Source of the DNA: Maylandia zebra | Lineage: Eukaryota; Chordata; Actinopteri; Cichliformes; Cichlidae | Length of the DNA stretch: 64,000 nucleotides | Reading direction: 5' to 3' | Assembly: GCF_041146795.1 (NCBI RefSeq) | Contig: NC_135176.1 | Span: 16,999,786 to 17,063,785 of the forward strand | Part shown: positions 37,133-49,282 of the stretch, in pieces | How the letters are laid out: each line of letters begins with the position of its first letter | Position numbering within the stretch: the stretch's first letter is position 1 | Notes under the pieces: generated by a model | Seen by the model: the letters and a program-made list of their open reading frames with translations, nothing else | What the model was told of the DNA's origin: nothing | Database searches by the model: none | Made by a program: the position numbers and the translations under genes

Positions 37133-40100
37133 ATGTGTGAGAAGATTAAGAAGGTATTTTTCTGTTTCGGGAGCATATCCCGCTGACTGCTTTTGCTGCC
37201 CCGTGTTTATATGTTCCTGCTTGTTGTGGCATCCTCAGGTGAACAGCTGGCTCGGCGCCGTGTTTGGTGAGCAGGTTGTGCCACAGTTTGAAGTCAACAC
37301 ACGGACAGTGGACATCCTGTACCAGCTCGCCCAGTCCAGCGAAGCCCGCTGCAGTGACACAGCCCTCCTTATAGAGGACCTCAAACAGAAAGCTGCAGAG
37401 TACCAGGCTGAGGGTGAGTAATTTACAGGCAGTTATACAAAGTTCATTTAATCTAGGGAGGGGAGATAAATATGCTGTGGGTTTAAGACAGCATCCAAGT
37501 GCACTTGCACTAATTTTAAAGGCATTTAGCAGGTCACAGTGTAATAGAAGGACAGTTAAAGTTCAGGGATATCAGTCTGTCCGAGCAGGAGGCAGAAACT
37601 GCTGATAGGGTAGATGCAGGTCATTCACAGGCAGCAGAGAGTGTGCGACTTCTCCAGGATGGTACATCACTACGGTTTGCTGTATCTTCCATCGTGGTCT
37701 CAAAACAGTGGTGACACAAGGAGAGCTGGACAGGGTTGAAGGGCATCGACCGAGCAGTGAGATCAGTATCGGCCCCTTTGTGTGAGGAGGGACAAAAGGA
37801 GTGCTGCCAGAGCCCTGCAAAATTACCTCCAGTGGGCTAATCATGTGCATGTTTTGTTACCAAACCTAAACACACAAACTATGACGGTGGCATTAAGGTC
37901 CTTTAGTGGGACCTGTGCTCACAACCGAACACCATGCAGATTAACTGGCATTCGCCTGAGAACACCAGAACTGGCAGGTCCTCCCACCAGCGTCCCGTTT
38001 TCCTCACAGATGATGTTGCAGGCAATGAAACGTTCACCATGGTTACTCCAAACTCTTTCAGGACTGACTTTTGCACATGGCTATTATGTGATGGATGAGA
38101 AATTAAAAATTCAAAGTGCCTACAACCTTTACACTGTAACGTGTGGTGTATTATAAAGTGTGTTTACATTATACTTGGAATACAGAAACACATTTGTCTA
38201 GACTTAAACTAGTGAACAGATACTGATAGTGAAGTAATAAACAGTATACAATGATTTCTACATTAAAACCATTTAACTGTTCATCTTAGTTTTCTCTTTG
38301 TATGTTTGCCTGATGCCTCATCTGTTTTACTTTTGCACTGTGGTACTCTTCCTCTGATGCATATCGGCCAAAAGTATTTAAAAAAAATCCAAGTTGTTAC
38401 AAATAATATTAATAAGCCTTTATTTATAATGATTTACTTTTCTCTGTGCTGTTTATGTGAGACATTAACTTCCACCTTAAAGTTTTCAGTGTTTTCTCCA
38501 CTCAGGTGCTCATCTCCAGGATGTTCTTCTACAAAGTGTTGGCCTGTCCTCTGCCAGTTTGTCAAAGCCAGTTGCTGACTGCTTATCTGCTTTAGTAGAC
38601 AATGCTATGGTGCTTGGAGTGAGAGACACTTCACTGGGCAGGTCTGTTTTGTTTTTTTTTCTTCAATGAAGTTGGCCAGGTTAAAAAAACAGGGTGAGAT
38701 AAACTGGCTCGTGTCTCGTCATCTTGTGTGCAGCTTTATGCCAGCCGTAAACAACCTCACTAGTGAACTTCTGGAAGCGGAGAAGTCAAATAGAAGACTT
38801 GAGAGAGAGCTCCGGGCCCTCAGAAAGAGACTCGGGGCAACTCTGGTGCTCCGGGGAAGTTTACAAGAGTAGGTAACTCACCTGTTCTTATATGGATGAT
38901 ATGTAGCATATTTTGTAATACTGGCAATCTTAATTTTCAGGGATATCAACAAAACTGTCAAAGCTCAGGCAGTGGAGAGCGCTAAAGCTGAGGAGAAGCT
39001 GCTCAAAATGGATTTTGTGACAGCAAAGGCGAACGAGCTCAGTAACAGACGGGAGCGGTGGGAGGTATGTTGTTTGTGTTTCATTAGGTATACCTTGTTA
39101 GTGCAGGGTTGGACCCCTTTTTTCTCATGAGACCAGGCTTTTTTTTTCATATCATTTTTCATATCTTTTTTTAGAAATCCAATTTTTTCTTAGCCCAGGC
39201 AAATTGTCGCCTCAGTTTCCTGATCTTAGCTGACAGGAGTGGCACCCAGTGTAGTCTTCTTCTGCTGTAGCTCATCTGCTGCAAGCTTAGTTGTATTATA
39301 TTCAGAGAGGTTCTTCTGAATACCTTGGTTGTAATGGGTGGTTATTTGAGTTACTTCCTGTCAGCTCAATGCAGTCTGGTCCTTCCCGTCTGGCATCAAT
39401 GAGGCGTTTTCAGCCAGAAGCTAGAATAATACAGTACTCCTGTCTGCACCTCCAACCATCAACCATGTTCAAAGTCACTTTAATCCCATTTCTTGCTCAT
39501 TCTGATGCTGTGTTTGAACTTCAGCAGATGGTCTTGATGCTCTGAGTTGTGATTGGCTACTTGTACTTGCATTACCAGTACTCCAGTAGGCAGACTGAAT
39601 AATGTGTATATTGCAGTGATATCTGAGGCAGTTTGAAAAAGAAAGAAGAGCTAATGATAATAATGCCTGTAACATTTTTGCAGAACTCATCAAGATATTT
39701 AAAAGTGCTCTGTGTTTCTTTGTGTTGACTCAATTAATTGGAGGTTTGCTTTGGATGAGAAACTATAACAAAATGTACAAATAAGTTTTTGCCCTGCAGC
39801 TTTAGAGGTACAGTTACCCTCCAGTTACAGTAAAAATATCCATCATCAGAAGCCAAAAAGATCAATTTTATGTATATAAAACTCTAAGAATGGTCATAGT
39901 AAAGGAGAAAAGATGCAGAAGAAAAAGTATTTTTTAAAAACGTTTGGGATGGTATGAAGTGTTGACGACACTACCACAAAAAAGAGATAGTTTTCAAAAA
40001 ATATAAGAAAAGGTGTAGAAAAATGCACTGTTTTCCTCATTGGGATGACCAGTTTTCCAGTTTTTTTGTTATGCATCAGTGTTTGATCTCCCAGATATAA

Positions 40101-40865
40101 TGTGTGCACCACGTTACAGTTTAGAGAACAGAGATGTTTCTGCAGAACAGGTCCAAGAGTTCCTGTTAATGTCAGGAGGGAGCAGATATTCTAAAGAGCA
40201 CTGATTTTATTCTGCTCTTTCTGTCCTGCAGGCTCAGCTTGTATCCAGGAACATGGACAAGTCTATCACCCACCAGGCTCTTGTGCAGCTGTCAGAGGTA
40301 TTTCAGCTTTTCCACATGCGCCCCCATTCATTGCCATGGAAATGAAAATGTAATACCGTCTGCTTAGAGGGTCTGAAAGTGTCATCTTATTTTTCTCTCT
40401 ACAGGAAGTCACCGAGCTGAAAAAAGAAATAATCCCCTTAAAGAAGAAACTGGAGCCCTACATGGACCTGAGCCCGGTATGTTTGTTTTCACTCTGTTAC
40501 TGACTTTTAAATACTCCACGACCAAACCCCTTAATCTGTTTTTATCCTTTTGGATAATGTTTTTTGTGCACAAATGACTTTATTAAAACCAACCTGAAGG
40601 AAAGGGTTGAACCGTGTTCAGACGTGTGGAAACAAACTTCCTGAATTTGGGTTTCTGAATTTTGTTTTTCCTCCTCTAAACAGAGCCCGTCTCTGGCTCA
40701 AGTGAAGATAGAAGAGGCAAAAAGAGAGCTGGTAAGCATCCTAAAAACTCGCTCAATAATGGATGAGATGTGGTGGCTGATTTATTGAATTTGATCCTAT
40801 TTCTTTTTTTTTGTTTTCAGGCTGCACTTGATTCCCAGCTTGAGATGAATGTGGATTTTAAATGA
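37133..40865 (+). CDS. haus1: HAUS1, augmin-like complex subunit 1
   Basis: Coiled-coil subunit of augmin (HAUS), which recruits gamma-tubulin to spindle microtubules for branching nucleation. Coding exons: 37133-37153, 37239-37413, 38506-38641, 38734-38868, 38941-39064, 40232-40297, 40405-40476, 40684-40731, 40821-40865. They total 822 nt, giving 273 residues (human 278). The family signature is continuous: WLGAVFGEQVVPQFEVNTRT, IEDLKQKAAEYQAE, PAVNNLTSELLEAEKS, ATLVLRGSLQED, HQALVQLSEEVTELKKEIIP, LKKKLEPYMDL and SPSLAQVKIEEAKREL. Exon 4 uses the donor GA|GTAGGT; reading past it would give an immediate stop. Intron 2 carries a Tc1/mariner family B remnant and intron 5 a family A remnant. In human this gene is on chromosome 18, not beside MIS18A or EVA1C. 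Confidence 0.95.
37600..38060 (+). mobile_element. Tc1/mariner remnant, family B, in HAUS1 intron 2
   Basis: Contains TGTATCTTCCATCGTGGTCT, CCAGAGCCCTGCAAAATTAC CTCCAG and the stretch ACCGAACACCATGCAGATTA ACTGGCATTCGCCTGAGAAC ACCAGAACTGGCAGG. The last corresponds to the AQHRAGRLAFAREHQDW block of a fish Tc1-type transposase. The ends are not resolved and the frame is broken. Confidence 0.65.
39078..39600 (+). mobile_element. Tc1/mariner remnant, family A, copy 2, in HAUS1 intron 5
   Basis: The left end ATTAGGTATACCTTGTTAGT and GCAGGGTTGGACCCC match the family A terminus. The body then jumps to AGCTGACAGGAGTGGCACCC, GGGTGGTTATTTGAGTTACT and CAGCAGATGGTCTTGATGCT. The central transposase portion present in copy 3 is deleted. 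Same orientation as copies 1 and 3. Confidence 0.7.
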
Positions 40866-40935
40866 AGATTTGTCTAATGTTACTGTATTATTTACTGTGT
40901 TTGTTAAATAATAAAAGTCACTTAAATTTCTTTGC
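40866..40935 (+). other. HAUS1 3' UTR with polyadenylation signal
   Basis: The stop codon is at 40863-40865. AATAAA at 40910-40915 is only 45 nt downstream, so the 3' UTR is very short. Confidence 0.65.
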
Positions 40936-42780
40936 TTTGACACCCACCTTCTGGCTTCTTTTTATGCAACCCAACAGATCTGTGCAGAGACAAGTCTCCT
41001 TGTGCTCTAAAAGTAAGAGCTGCTTAGAGGCACTTTTTTCAAAACTTCCAGCTTTAAAGTCTTGTCAATATTATTCTTTATATTTCTCTTTATTTCACAG
41101 TTACCTATTAGAGTATTTATTAGAGAACAAAAACATTTGGCTTCATCTGTTTTCTGTTCCTCCACCTCTTCCTGTTTGTTACAGACATCATTAACACTAA
41201 TCAAGAGCGTTGTCTTTATTTTCTGTTCACTGCAGTCTAATTGAGGGGTTGTTTCCCCTCCGAAGAAGTACTAACAACATGTCGTGAGAGTCTGATCTTT
41301 CTCCCCAAATACAGAGACGGTAGATGGCATTAAATGAATAGCTTTGTTGTGATGGCAACATATTTAAAAAAACAGGATTTGGTAACCACGCAAAAGATGT
41401 TTGTCTCCCAAACACTTTTAGCAGGAATGTCAAACTCCTCTTGCATCATGGGCTACATACAGCCCACCTTGATCTTTAGTGGGCTGGACCAGAGAAGCTT
41501 CTCAAATCTGCCAACACAACTAAATTGTAAGAAGTAAATGTGTGAAAATAACAGGAAAGGTTGTGGTATTTCACTGCCCAAAAAAGTGAAACTTTATATT
41601 ATTTCATTATTTTTCTATTGCTTATTTACTTTGGTGTAGTATAAATGGCCATGGTGGAGGTCTTTATCTGTAGAAGAAGCTGTAAAACATGTAAATATAC
41701 AGTTAAAAATCCAAAGATTTCCTTGAAATTTTCCAAAGCTGCCCAGTGGGGTCAGATTTGAGCTTTTTTTCAGCCAATTCTGGGTCCCAGGTCTATGTTT
41801 GACACCCCTGATTTATAGTCTGTGTTATTACTGATGGGTCTCCTGTGGTGAATGTTGACATAGTTGTCTTGAACAAAAGAAATTGTAATAAAAAGCATTA
41901 TTTCTATACTTTTAAAAAAGACTGCATCATCAACACATTTCAGAAGCCTTTCCACTACCTCATTACATGAATTTCTTGTTTACCCATGTGCCACTGTTAT
42001 TTTACTGACTGGCCTAGATGGCTATGTTACCTCTTAAAAACAAAGTGCAGGAAACCTTTTGTGATAGACAGCAGACTTCCACAGGCTTTGGAAGGATAAT
42101 GGCACGTAAAAGTGGTTTTGGGGCCACTGCCTGAGCACCCGGAGCCAAAATACGGAGAATGCAACAAACTTGTCCAGTTTATATGCAAAATACCCCCCTT
42201 GTGATCCAAACCCACCCTTGCCTCTCTCCCACTTATGTGGAGCTGAGCGTGGAGACCCCAACTGTCTCTGTCAGTTTGACTGTTGTACGTCTGCTGTGCA
42301 GTCTGACACGGAGACTGACTGGTTACCATGGAGTGGGTCATGGATGTGGGCTGGGGAGCAGTTTACCCAGTAGGCCCCCAGCTTCACTGAAAGGCGCCAT
42401 GGTTAGGGTGTCAGATTATGAGAAGAAACTGAATCAAAATGTCACTTAAAACCTCAAAATTTGGCACTTCTAATTCTAAGAGGTTTTCTACTGATTAAAC
42501 CTTTGCACAATGTCCTATGAGAGTATTTCTATTACTTTTGTGAAGATGTAAGATTAATATGCGAAGAAAGCCGAAATATTCCGCCAAATATAATACACTG
42601 GTCTAAAGCTATGATGTGGAAAAATAAAATAAAGCTTAGGAGTTGTAGAGAAAGGCGAAGGAAACGGGCAGAATAAAACAGCAAGTTCCAAAAAGTAAAC
42701 ATGTGCCTCGCGGAGGGGGAGGGAGCCAGTGCGTCATTACCAGCGAGCGTGTCGCCCCTCTTCCCTTTAAAATAGTTTTA
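40936..42780. other. HAUS1-EVA1C intergenic region
   Basis: Holds a short non-autonomous hAT-like element (41422-41810). No coding exon recognised. The stretch 42040-42400 is higher in GC and non-repetitive, of unknown role. The last 100 bp is the EVA1C promoter side. Confidence 0.5.
41422..41810 (+). mobile_element. Non-autonomous hAT-like element, copy 1
   Basis: The terminal inverted repeats CAGGAATGTCAAAC and GTTTGACACCCCTG pair with two mismatches. The flanking 8-mers ACTTTTAG and ATTTATAG agree at 6 of 8 positions, as expected for an aged hAT target-site duplication. There is no transposase inside. A second copy in inverse orientation is at 59253-59658. Confidence 0.7.
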
Positions 42781-43253
42781 TGCGCCACGCCCACATTATG
42801 ATTCCCGCTCAGCTGTTACTGTGGGTCGTCTTCAGTTTCCACATGGATCCATTCACGGATCTGCGGGCTTGAGCGTTTGGGAAGTCGCCGTGGGAGACTC
42901 GCCACTCCACGCGTCGCTCGGATCCGTCACCTCGTCTGTCAGTTTTGAACAACTTGTTGCGCAGCTGCTATTCCCAACCTCCTCTGTGGTCCATTGCTGC
43001 TGCTGCTGCACACAGCGGCTGATCTTACTCAACCCCAAACGGCCGCTGTTTTTCTCTCTCTCCTGTGCTGCAGGTGAAGACGGATGAAGAAGTGATTTGA
43101 TCTCAGCTCAGGCGACACAGAGATGAAGCTCGGTATCGCGGCCTCTTTGAGCGCCTTCACCATCTGGCGTGGGTTCTTGTGAAGTCTGGGAAGTCCTACG
43201 GTGGGTTTTTTTTTTAAGCGTCCCAGCTTTTAATATGATCAGTGAGACGGGGG
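42760..43253 (+). promoter_or_regulatory. EVA1C promoter and 5' leader with upstream ORFs
   Basis: A TTTAAAATA box at about 42765-42774 precedes GC-rich leader sequence. Two upstream ATGs lie before the EVA1C start at 43254. One makes a 3-codon ORF at 43083-43094, and the other a 19-codon ORF at 43123-43182 (MKLGIAASLSAFTIWRGFL). Both end before the main start, which could lower translation. The transcription start and any leader intron are not resolved. Confidence 0.45.
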
Positions 43254-46200
43254 ATGCGAGTCATGAGCTGGACCCGTTGTCGCGGACTGGACTGGAGCCA
43301 CAGCCTCCTCTGTCTGACTTTACTCCTGTGGACCAGAAGCATGAGTGGACTGGCTGACTTCTCAGGTAAGATGATGGTGATGTGGGTGGGTGGGGGATTA
43401 CGGGGTGGTGGTGGTGGTCGTGCAGACAATGAGAACACGAAGTATTTCTGTTACAGCAGGTTGGGTATGAGCCCCACTGTTATATGGTGTGTAATAACAG
43501 CTGCCAGTGGGGTTGGGTGGCTGGGGTGTGTGTGTGGGGGGTGAACCTTCTGTTTGCCATTTTTATGTATGGTGTTATAGATAATGTGGCTGTACTCTTT
43601 CTCATTGCTAGTGTTCATGATACAGCAAGAAAGTCTGGATGGTATAATGTAACACATCTTAATTCTCTATTTTGTGTCTTCTTGCTGTATTGGTAAAGCT
43701 GACAAAATGACTGCGCAGCATTTCTTCTCATATTCTTGTGTTTTATCTGAACCATCTCCCCAGTGTTGGATTTATAAATGTATTTATCTTTGGATACACT
43801 GTGCACAGCTTCAGCTCAACACCTTGGAATCAGTAGTAATGTAATGTATAACCGTACAGCACAGGGCGGTTATGTTTGTTGAATGCCGGTTCGCCGAATA
43901 TGCCACTTTGAAAAAAAAAAAAGACCGTGAGTGAGGCAAGACCACAGTGATTTTTTTTTTTTAAAGCAACCTGAGACACCTGCAAGAGCGCCAAAGAGGC
44001 CACGCAACCTGCTCCGCAGCTACTGATGCAGTAGATCCAAGAAAAAGAGTGTTTTATTTATGTAGCTAATAAATTACTACAGTTTAGTTTTTTTTAATTC
44101 AGTATGATTAGGTGAAATTCTGAATGTAATGTGTAAAATTAGCAAAGTCTCCCTTCTGTGCATGCATACATGTCTTCTGTCTAACAGACTACCTGTCCAG
44201 GATCATTACCAGCCACTCTGCCCACGCGTGTGATGGGCAACCTCTGCGGCTCCACTGTCCACGCCACTCCACCATCTCCATCCAGTCTGCCTTCTACGGG
44301 AGCAGCGAGATGCAGCTTTGCGGAGTAGCTCCACACCCTCCACTCGGGGCACACAATCACAGCTGCTCAGCTTTCACAGCCCTACAGGTGCATTTTATAT
44401 GTGGGGTAAAGAGCTGTTTTCACTCTCACTGGGTCAGCTGTTACTTAGTGGCTGCTCATCACTTTCACGCAGTCTGAAAATCGTCATGTCAACCAGTCGG
44501 TGCATAAGCTTGGCTCTTTGCATCTGATTTGGTTGTCCTTCCTTCACTGTGGATGGTGTTTGCTGACTGTCGTCCATGTTTATTGTGCAGAAGCTTTTGT
44601 CGGAGTGTCAGAGCCACAGAGACTGCCAGATGCCTGTCAATCACCTGCTATTTGGGAAGGACCCCTGCCCCGGCACTACCAAATACCTCCATGTGGACTA
44701 CAAGTGTAAACCTAGTGAGTTCATCGGGTCAAATTTTGTTTCAGCACAAGTTTCCTCACACATTCTTAAGCGAATAGCTACACAGCCACACATAAAAATC
44801 CTCCCCACACCCAATTTCAGCCATCAGTTTCCTACCACCATCAGACCCTCCTCCAAGTCGTCTTTACTCCTTTTTTCCCCCCCTCACTCAGCTGAACACA
44901 AAAGACATGTGGTGTGTGAAGGAGAAACCATGGTCCTGCGCTGTAAGCCCCCCAGGGCGCTGAACATCTATGCAGCTGTCTACGGGCGAAGGCTGGGTCA
45001 CACCGACACCTGCCCCTCACACCTGACAAGACCACCCCCGTTTGGTGAGTTTCTAGCAGACGATTCCAGCAATGAAAGGTCTCAAGATGCACGAATAAGT
45101 TAAAGAGGACACAGTTTGTTTTACATTTAGAGTACAGCACTGTGAAAGTTTAAAAAGGGCGACATATTGCTTCTCAATAGAATTAAATAATTCATTGTAT
45201 AATCTTGTGAAACTTCTGTGTGTGAGACCGTGATAAGGTGGCAGTTTGTGGAGGGATACTTATTTAATTGCTGCTGTTCCCAGACCTGGTTAAGCAGAAG
45301 AAAATGTTCTGATGTTATCATAAACAAATATCTATTCACATTTGTCTTGACATTTCCCATAGCATGAAAAAGCAGGTGCAGATAATAACATGAATAATGG
45401 AATAATACATTTACTCATTGGAGTGTGTCCCAGCCATTGTTATCATTTCGTTCTGGGAACATTTCCTGGTGTGACATTCAAACTGTACATGACTGATTTC
45501 ACATTGTACAATGACAGGATACAGTTAGGTCTCTGGATGCTTTTGATTTTATTCAAATTTAACCACAACTATGTTAGTCCTGTGTCACATTGGTGACCTG
45601 TCCAGGGTGCACCCCGCCTCTTGCCCTACAATAGCTGAGATAGGCTCAAGCCCCTCCCACGACCCTGATATGGATAAGCGGAAGCCAATAGATGGATTAA
45701 CTACAGTTAATCCATGTTTCTTATTCAGTAACTCTTTTTGCAATTGACTCTTTCCCTGCAGAGTGTCTGAACCATGAGGCCGTACACTTGGTCTCCAAGT
45801 CCTGCTACAGCAAACAGAAGTGTGCTGTTCCCGTCAGCAACCAGACCTTTAGGGACCCATGCTTTCCAGGAACCAGGAAGTACCTCAGTGTGATCTATTC
45901 TTGTGGTAGGACCCTCTCTGTTTCCTCATTCACCTTAATTGCAATCCCTGTGATGAATTGAACATAGCTGTTTTAAAGTAGGAGCACGTACACAAAGGAA
46001 GGTTTTTGTTTTGGCCTCGTTCATTACGCGGTAGCTCCATCGGTGAACATTTCTAACTTCCTACTCTGGATTCTTATCAGCTGATCCCAGCCATCAGCTG
46101 TTCTTATCCCATCACACCCAAGAGCGCAATAGCAGGGGAAGATTGGACTGTGAGCAACTGATTTGTGAGTTGGAGTTGACATCCTGATAAACTTCCTGTG

Positions 46201-47211
46201 ATTGGCACAAATGCCATCGAGGTCACATTCATGCATCGTAATTTGGAGCCTGGTGTTGAAAGAATTCTTCTGACTGGATGTGTTGGCTCCATATAGAGCA
46301 AAACAATGTGTGTTAGCCTTGAAGGGCGCTTATTATTAATACAATAGTAGGGAAAGTATTTTCGATCTGAATGTGTAACTCCATTGTTGGCTCAGTTTGG
46401 ATGTGAGAAGTAGCTTGTTTAAAACGGTCTACTGAGCCACTGAGTCATTTTGTTCACAGCGATACAAAGACTTCTTCTGTCCTTTTCCCAATAGTACCGC
46501 AGAGTTTACTAAGGGTGGCAGACCCCAACATAGTAAGCCTCACCTCATCTCCTAGCGTGGGCACAGAAAAAGGTACAACAGCGTCATGCCGTCCACGCAG
46601 TTCCAAGATTTTATTGTGACTTCTTCACATCGTACTTGTAATCTTCACAATCTTCTCCTGCAGATCTGGAGGAGCCCTTTCCTAAAGGCTCAAGAAGGCC
46701 TGACAACTCAGGAGCGATGATGAGCAACTCTCTCCTGACATATGCTTACATCAAAGGTATTGACACACATGCGCTCATGAACTAACTCCCAATCCATGCT
46801 TTATCGCAACTCCCCCTCTTTGTTTCCTACACAGAGCATCCTGAAATGGCAGCTCTGCTGTTTACCTCCAGCGTGTGCGTTGGTCTCCTGCTCACCCTGC
46901 TGGCTGTATCTGTTCGAGTGACCTGCAGGGCACGCTGGGTCAGAGATCACAGACTTGCACCCAAGCCGGGAAGCCCTACTGTTAAGTATCAGGAAGATGA
47001 CGAGGATGAGGATGACACAGATGAAGAAGAAGATGACCACGAGGGAACGGGAAGATCTTTGCTCTCAGCCACGGAAAGGAAGGCGATATACGGTTGGGAG
47101 GAAGTGACTTATGTGAGCGAAGCGGCCGAGCGGGCGGAGAGGATTGAGCGCAGAGAGATGATCATGCAGGAGATCTGGATGAACGCCTATCTGAATGGCA
47201 GCTCGTGTTAA
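43254..47211 (+). CDS. eva1c: EVA1C, Eva-1 homolog C (SUEL-lectin type I membrane protein)
   Basis: Single-pass membrane protein that binds heparin and is linked to Slit/Robo guidance in other animals. Coding exons: 43254-43365, 44188-44387, 44591-44714, 44892-45044, 45762-45905, 46495-46572, 46664-46756, 46835-47211. They total 1281 nt, giving 426 residues (human 441). The N-terminus has a signal peptide (HSLLCLTLLLWTRSMSG). Two galactose-binding (SUEL) lectin domains follow: the first from about residue 38 (ACDGQPLRLHCPRHSTISIQ, SAFYGSSEMQLC, CPGTTKYLHVDYKC), the second from about 150 (VVCEGETMVLRC, IYAAVYGRR, FPGTRKYLSVIYSC). A membrane span at about 306-327 (ALLFTSSVCVGLLLTLLAVS) leads to a cytoplasmic tail with an acidic run and the conserved ending AERIERREMIMQEIWMN. 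The ATG at 43263 is an alternative start. Confidence 0.94.
45574..45700 (-). repeat. Dispersed teleost repeat in EVA1C intron 4
   Basis: GGTGACCTGTCCAGGGTGCA CCCCGCCTCTTGCCCTACAA TAGCTGAGATAGGCTCAAGC and GATATGGATAAGCGGAAGCC AATAGATGGATTA are classical fish-repeat phrases ending in a GGAT-type tail. It is the inverse of the family at 8100-8460. Confidence 0.65.
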
Positions 47212-49282
47212 ATAACTCATGACCTGTGGATGCTACTCAGCATCTGGTGTTTTTTTCCCATCAGGTATACTGATCACCACCGCAAGAAGCTCCTTTTTTA
47301 ACATTGCAGTTTGTTGTGTTTTGCCATTTTTGCGAACAATATGCGAAGAAAAAGTTTTCAAAAGTTTCCATGATCAACAAAGTTTTATGTCTTTTGTATT
47401 TATACAGACTCACCACTAAATATAGCTTTAACATTTCAGGCTGAAACATTATTTATAAAAAAAAAACAACCCCAGCAAACAAACAAACAAAAAAGCATTC
47501 ACCAACAACTTTATCAGGTTCACAGGCTAGTACCAGGTTGGTCCCCTTTTTGCATTTAAAACGTCATTAATTCTTCAGCACAGATGCTGACATTTTGATC
47601 CATATTTGGTTCATATTGACATGATAGCATCACACAGTCACTACAGATTTGTCAGCTCCATATCCATGTGGAATCTTCGTTCCACGACATCTATTGGACT
47701 AATATCCCGTGACTAGGGAGGTCATTTGAGTGCTGTAAACTCACTGTCAAGTTCAAGATCCAGTGTGAGATGACTTGAGCTTTGTGGCACGGCTCGTTAA
47801 GCAGCCATGGGAAGATGGGTACACTGTGGTCATACAGGGACGGACATGGTCAGCTACAATATTTGCACCAGCCGTGCCAAGGAAATATTCCTCACATCAT
47901 TACACCATCACTGTTAATACAATGCATGATGGATTTATACTTTAAAGATGTTTACACCAAATTCTCACCTTCAATCCAAACGTCACAGCTGACCGTGATT
48001 TTACAGTCTTTACAGTCCAATTTCGGTGACCCTGTGTGAATTGTAACCTCAGTTTCGTGCTCGTAGCTGACAGGAGCAGCAGTGTGGCCCTCTCCTTCAA
48101 AGATGCTTATTTGAGCTACTGTTTCCTATCAGCTGGAAGAAGTCTGGCTATTCATTACTTGCTGTCATGTGAGTGACTGATTAGATATTTGCATCTCTTG
48201 AACAGGTGTAGCTAATTAAGCGGCCAGAGGGTGTATTACTGCACTAATTCCTGATCAAGCAGTCTCATAGCGGCTGTGTTTGTGATATAAACCGAAGAAC
48301 ATGTCAGGGAACAGATCCTGTAATCTAAAGAGATCACTAAACTAAGAAATACAAATGCATGTAAAGACCATTTGATGTATTACAAAAACAAGAATCAGGA
48401 GGGGGATAACATTCCAAGGAAAAATAACTAATGTTCAAGTGTAAGGTATTCCCTGAGACTAGTGATAATTTTATGACAGATATTTCCTTATCGCCTCCTA
48501 TTAGATATTCTTTGATTGGATCATCCACTGCGGACTTAATACAAAGCAAGTGACAGCACCTTTGGTGATGAGGTTTATATAATCTTCTAGAGTAAAGCTT
48601 TGACCAATCAAAAAAGAAAAAACTTTAAGAGAATTTCAGACTTTTTGGAGGCATTTTGTGAAACTTGATAGAACTCTCTGGATAACTGCTTCGTCTCCGT
48701 CAAAAGTTCAAGGGGATGACAACTCAGTCTGAACTCTACACCTTTCTCAGTCCTGCTGGGATGACCTGAACTGTGTGGAAACTTCCTGACTGCGAGCAAC
48801 TTTCACAGGCGTTTGTTTGTCTCATTACCGAGAAGACAAAGAGAGGAAAGGTGTAGCATCCTTGTCCTTGCACTCCCAGGGATGTAAAACTACTGATATT
48901 GATCAATTTTTGTGTTCACGTGATCAAAATATAAAACACAGAATAAACTTTATTTTTTTCGTACAGACTCAATAAAAAACAACATGGTGAAACTGATAAA
49001 GGAACACTGGGAGCAAATTTATATTTAAATAAATCAAACACCAGCCTCAGTTTCACATTATGTCAGGATCTGAACTTCAGGACGGTTACAGAGGAGGAGA
49101 AACTCCAAGATATAAGAGCACACAGGCTGAATCATTAGTACTATCTGGATGATGTCACATGAGACCAAGAGGAAGCTCATTTTAAGATTTTGAAAAGGCA
49201 ACTTGTCCAGCTGAATACAGAGCTGTTGAACTCCAGATCACAGAAGTGGCTCCGAGTTGGGTTTGTAGAGTGTTGCTGGTCT
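47212..49282. other. EVA1C-CFAP298 convergent intergenic region and 3' UTRs
   Basis: The two genes end toward each other. The EVA1C 3' UTR has no clear canonical AATAAA before 47490. The CFAP298 3' UTR probably ends near 48949, where TTTATT (AATAAA on the minus strand) lies at 48949-48954. Between them sits a nearly full-length Tc1/mariner remnant. Nothing else seen. Confidence 0.5.
47490..48262 (+). mobile_element. Tc1/mariner remnant, family A, copy 3 (most complete)
   Basis: The left end CACCAACAACTTTATCAGGT and the right end ACAGGTGTAGCTAATTAAGC GGCCAGAGGGTG are the two halves of a decayed inverted repeat (family type TTTATTAGGTACACC). Between them, on the minus strand, is a broken transposase whose DNA contains GGTACACTGTGGTCATACAG and CCATATTTGGTTCATATTGA. 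Copies 1 and 2 lie in MIS18A and HAUS1 introns. Confidence 0.75.

Noticed and set aside
46835-47211. Separate acidic-protein gene starting at the internal ATG (46846)
   Set aside because: The reading frame, acceptor and family ending show it is the last EVA1C exon.
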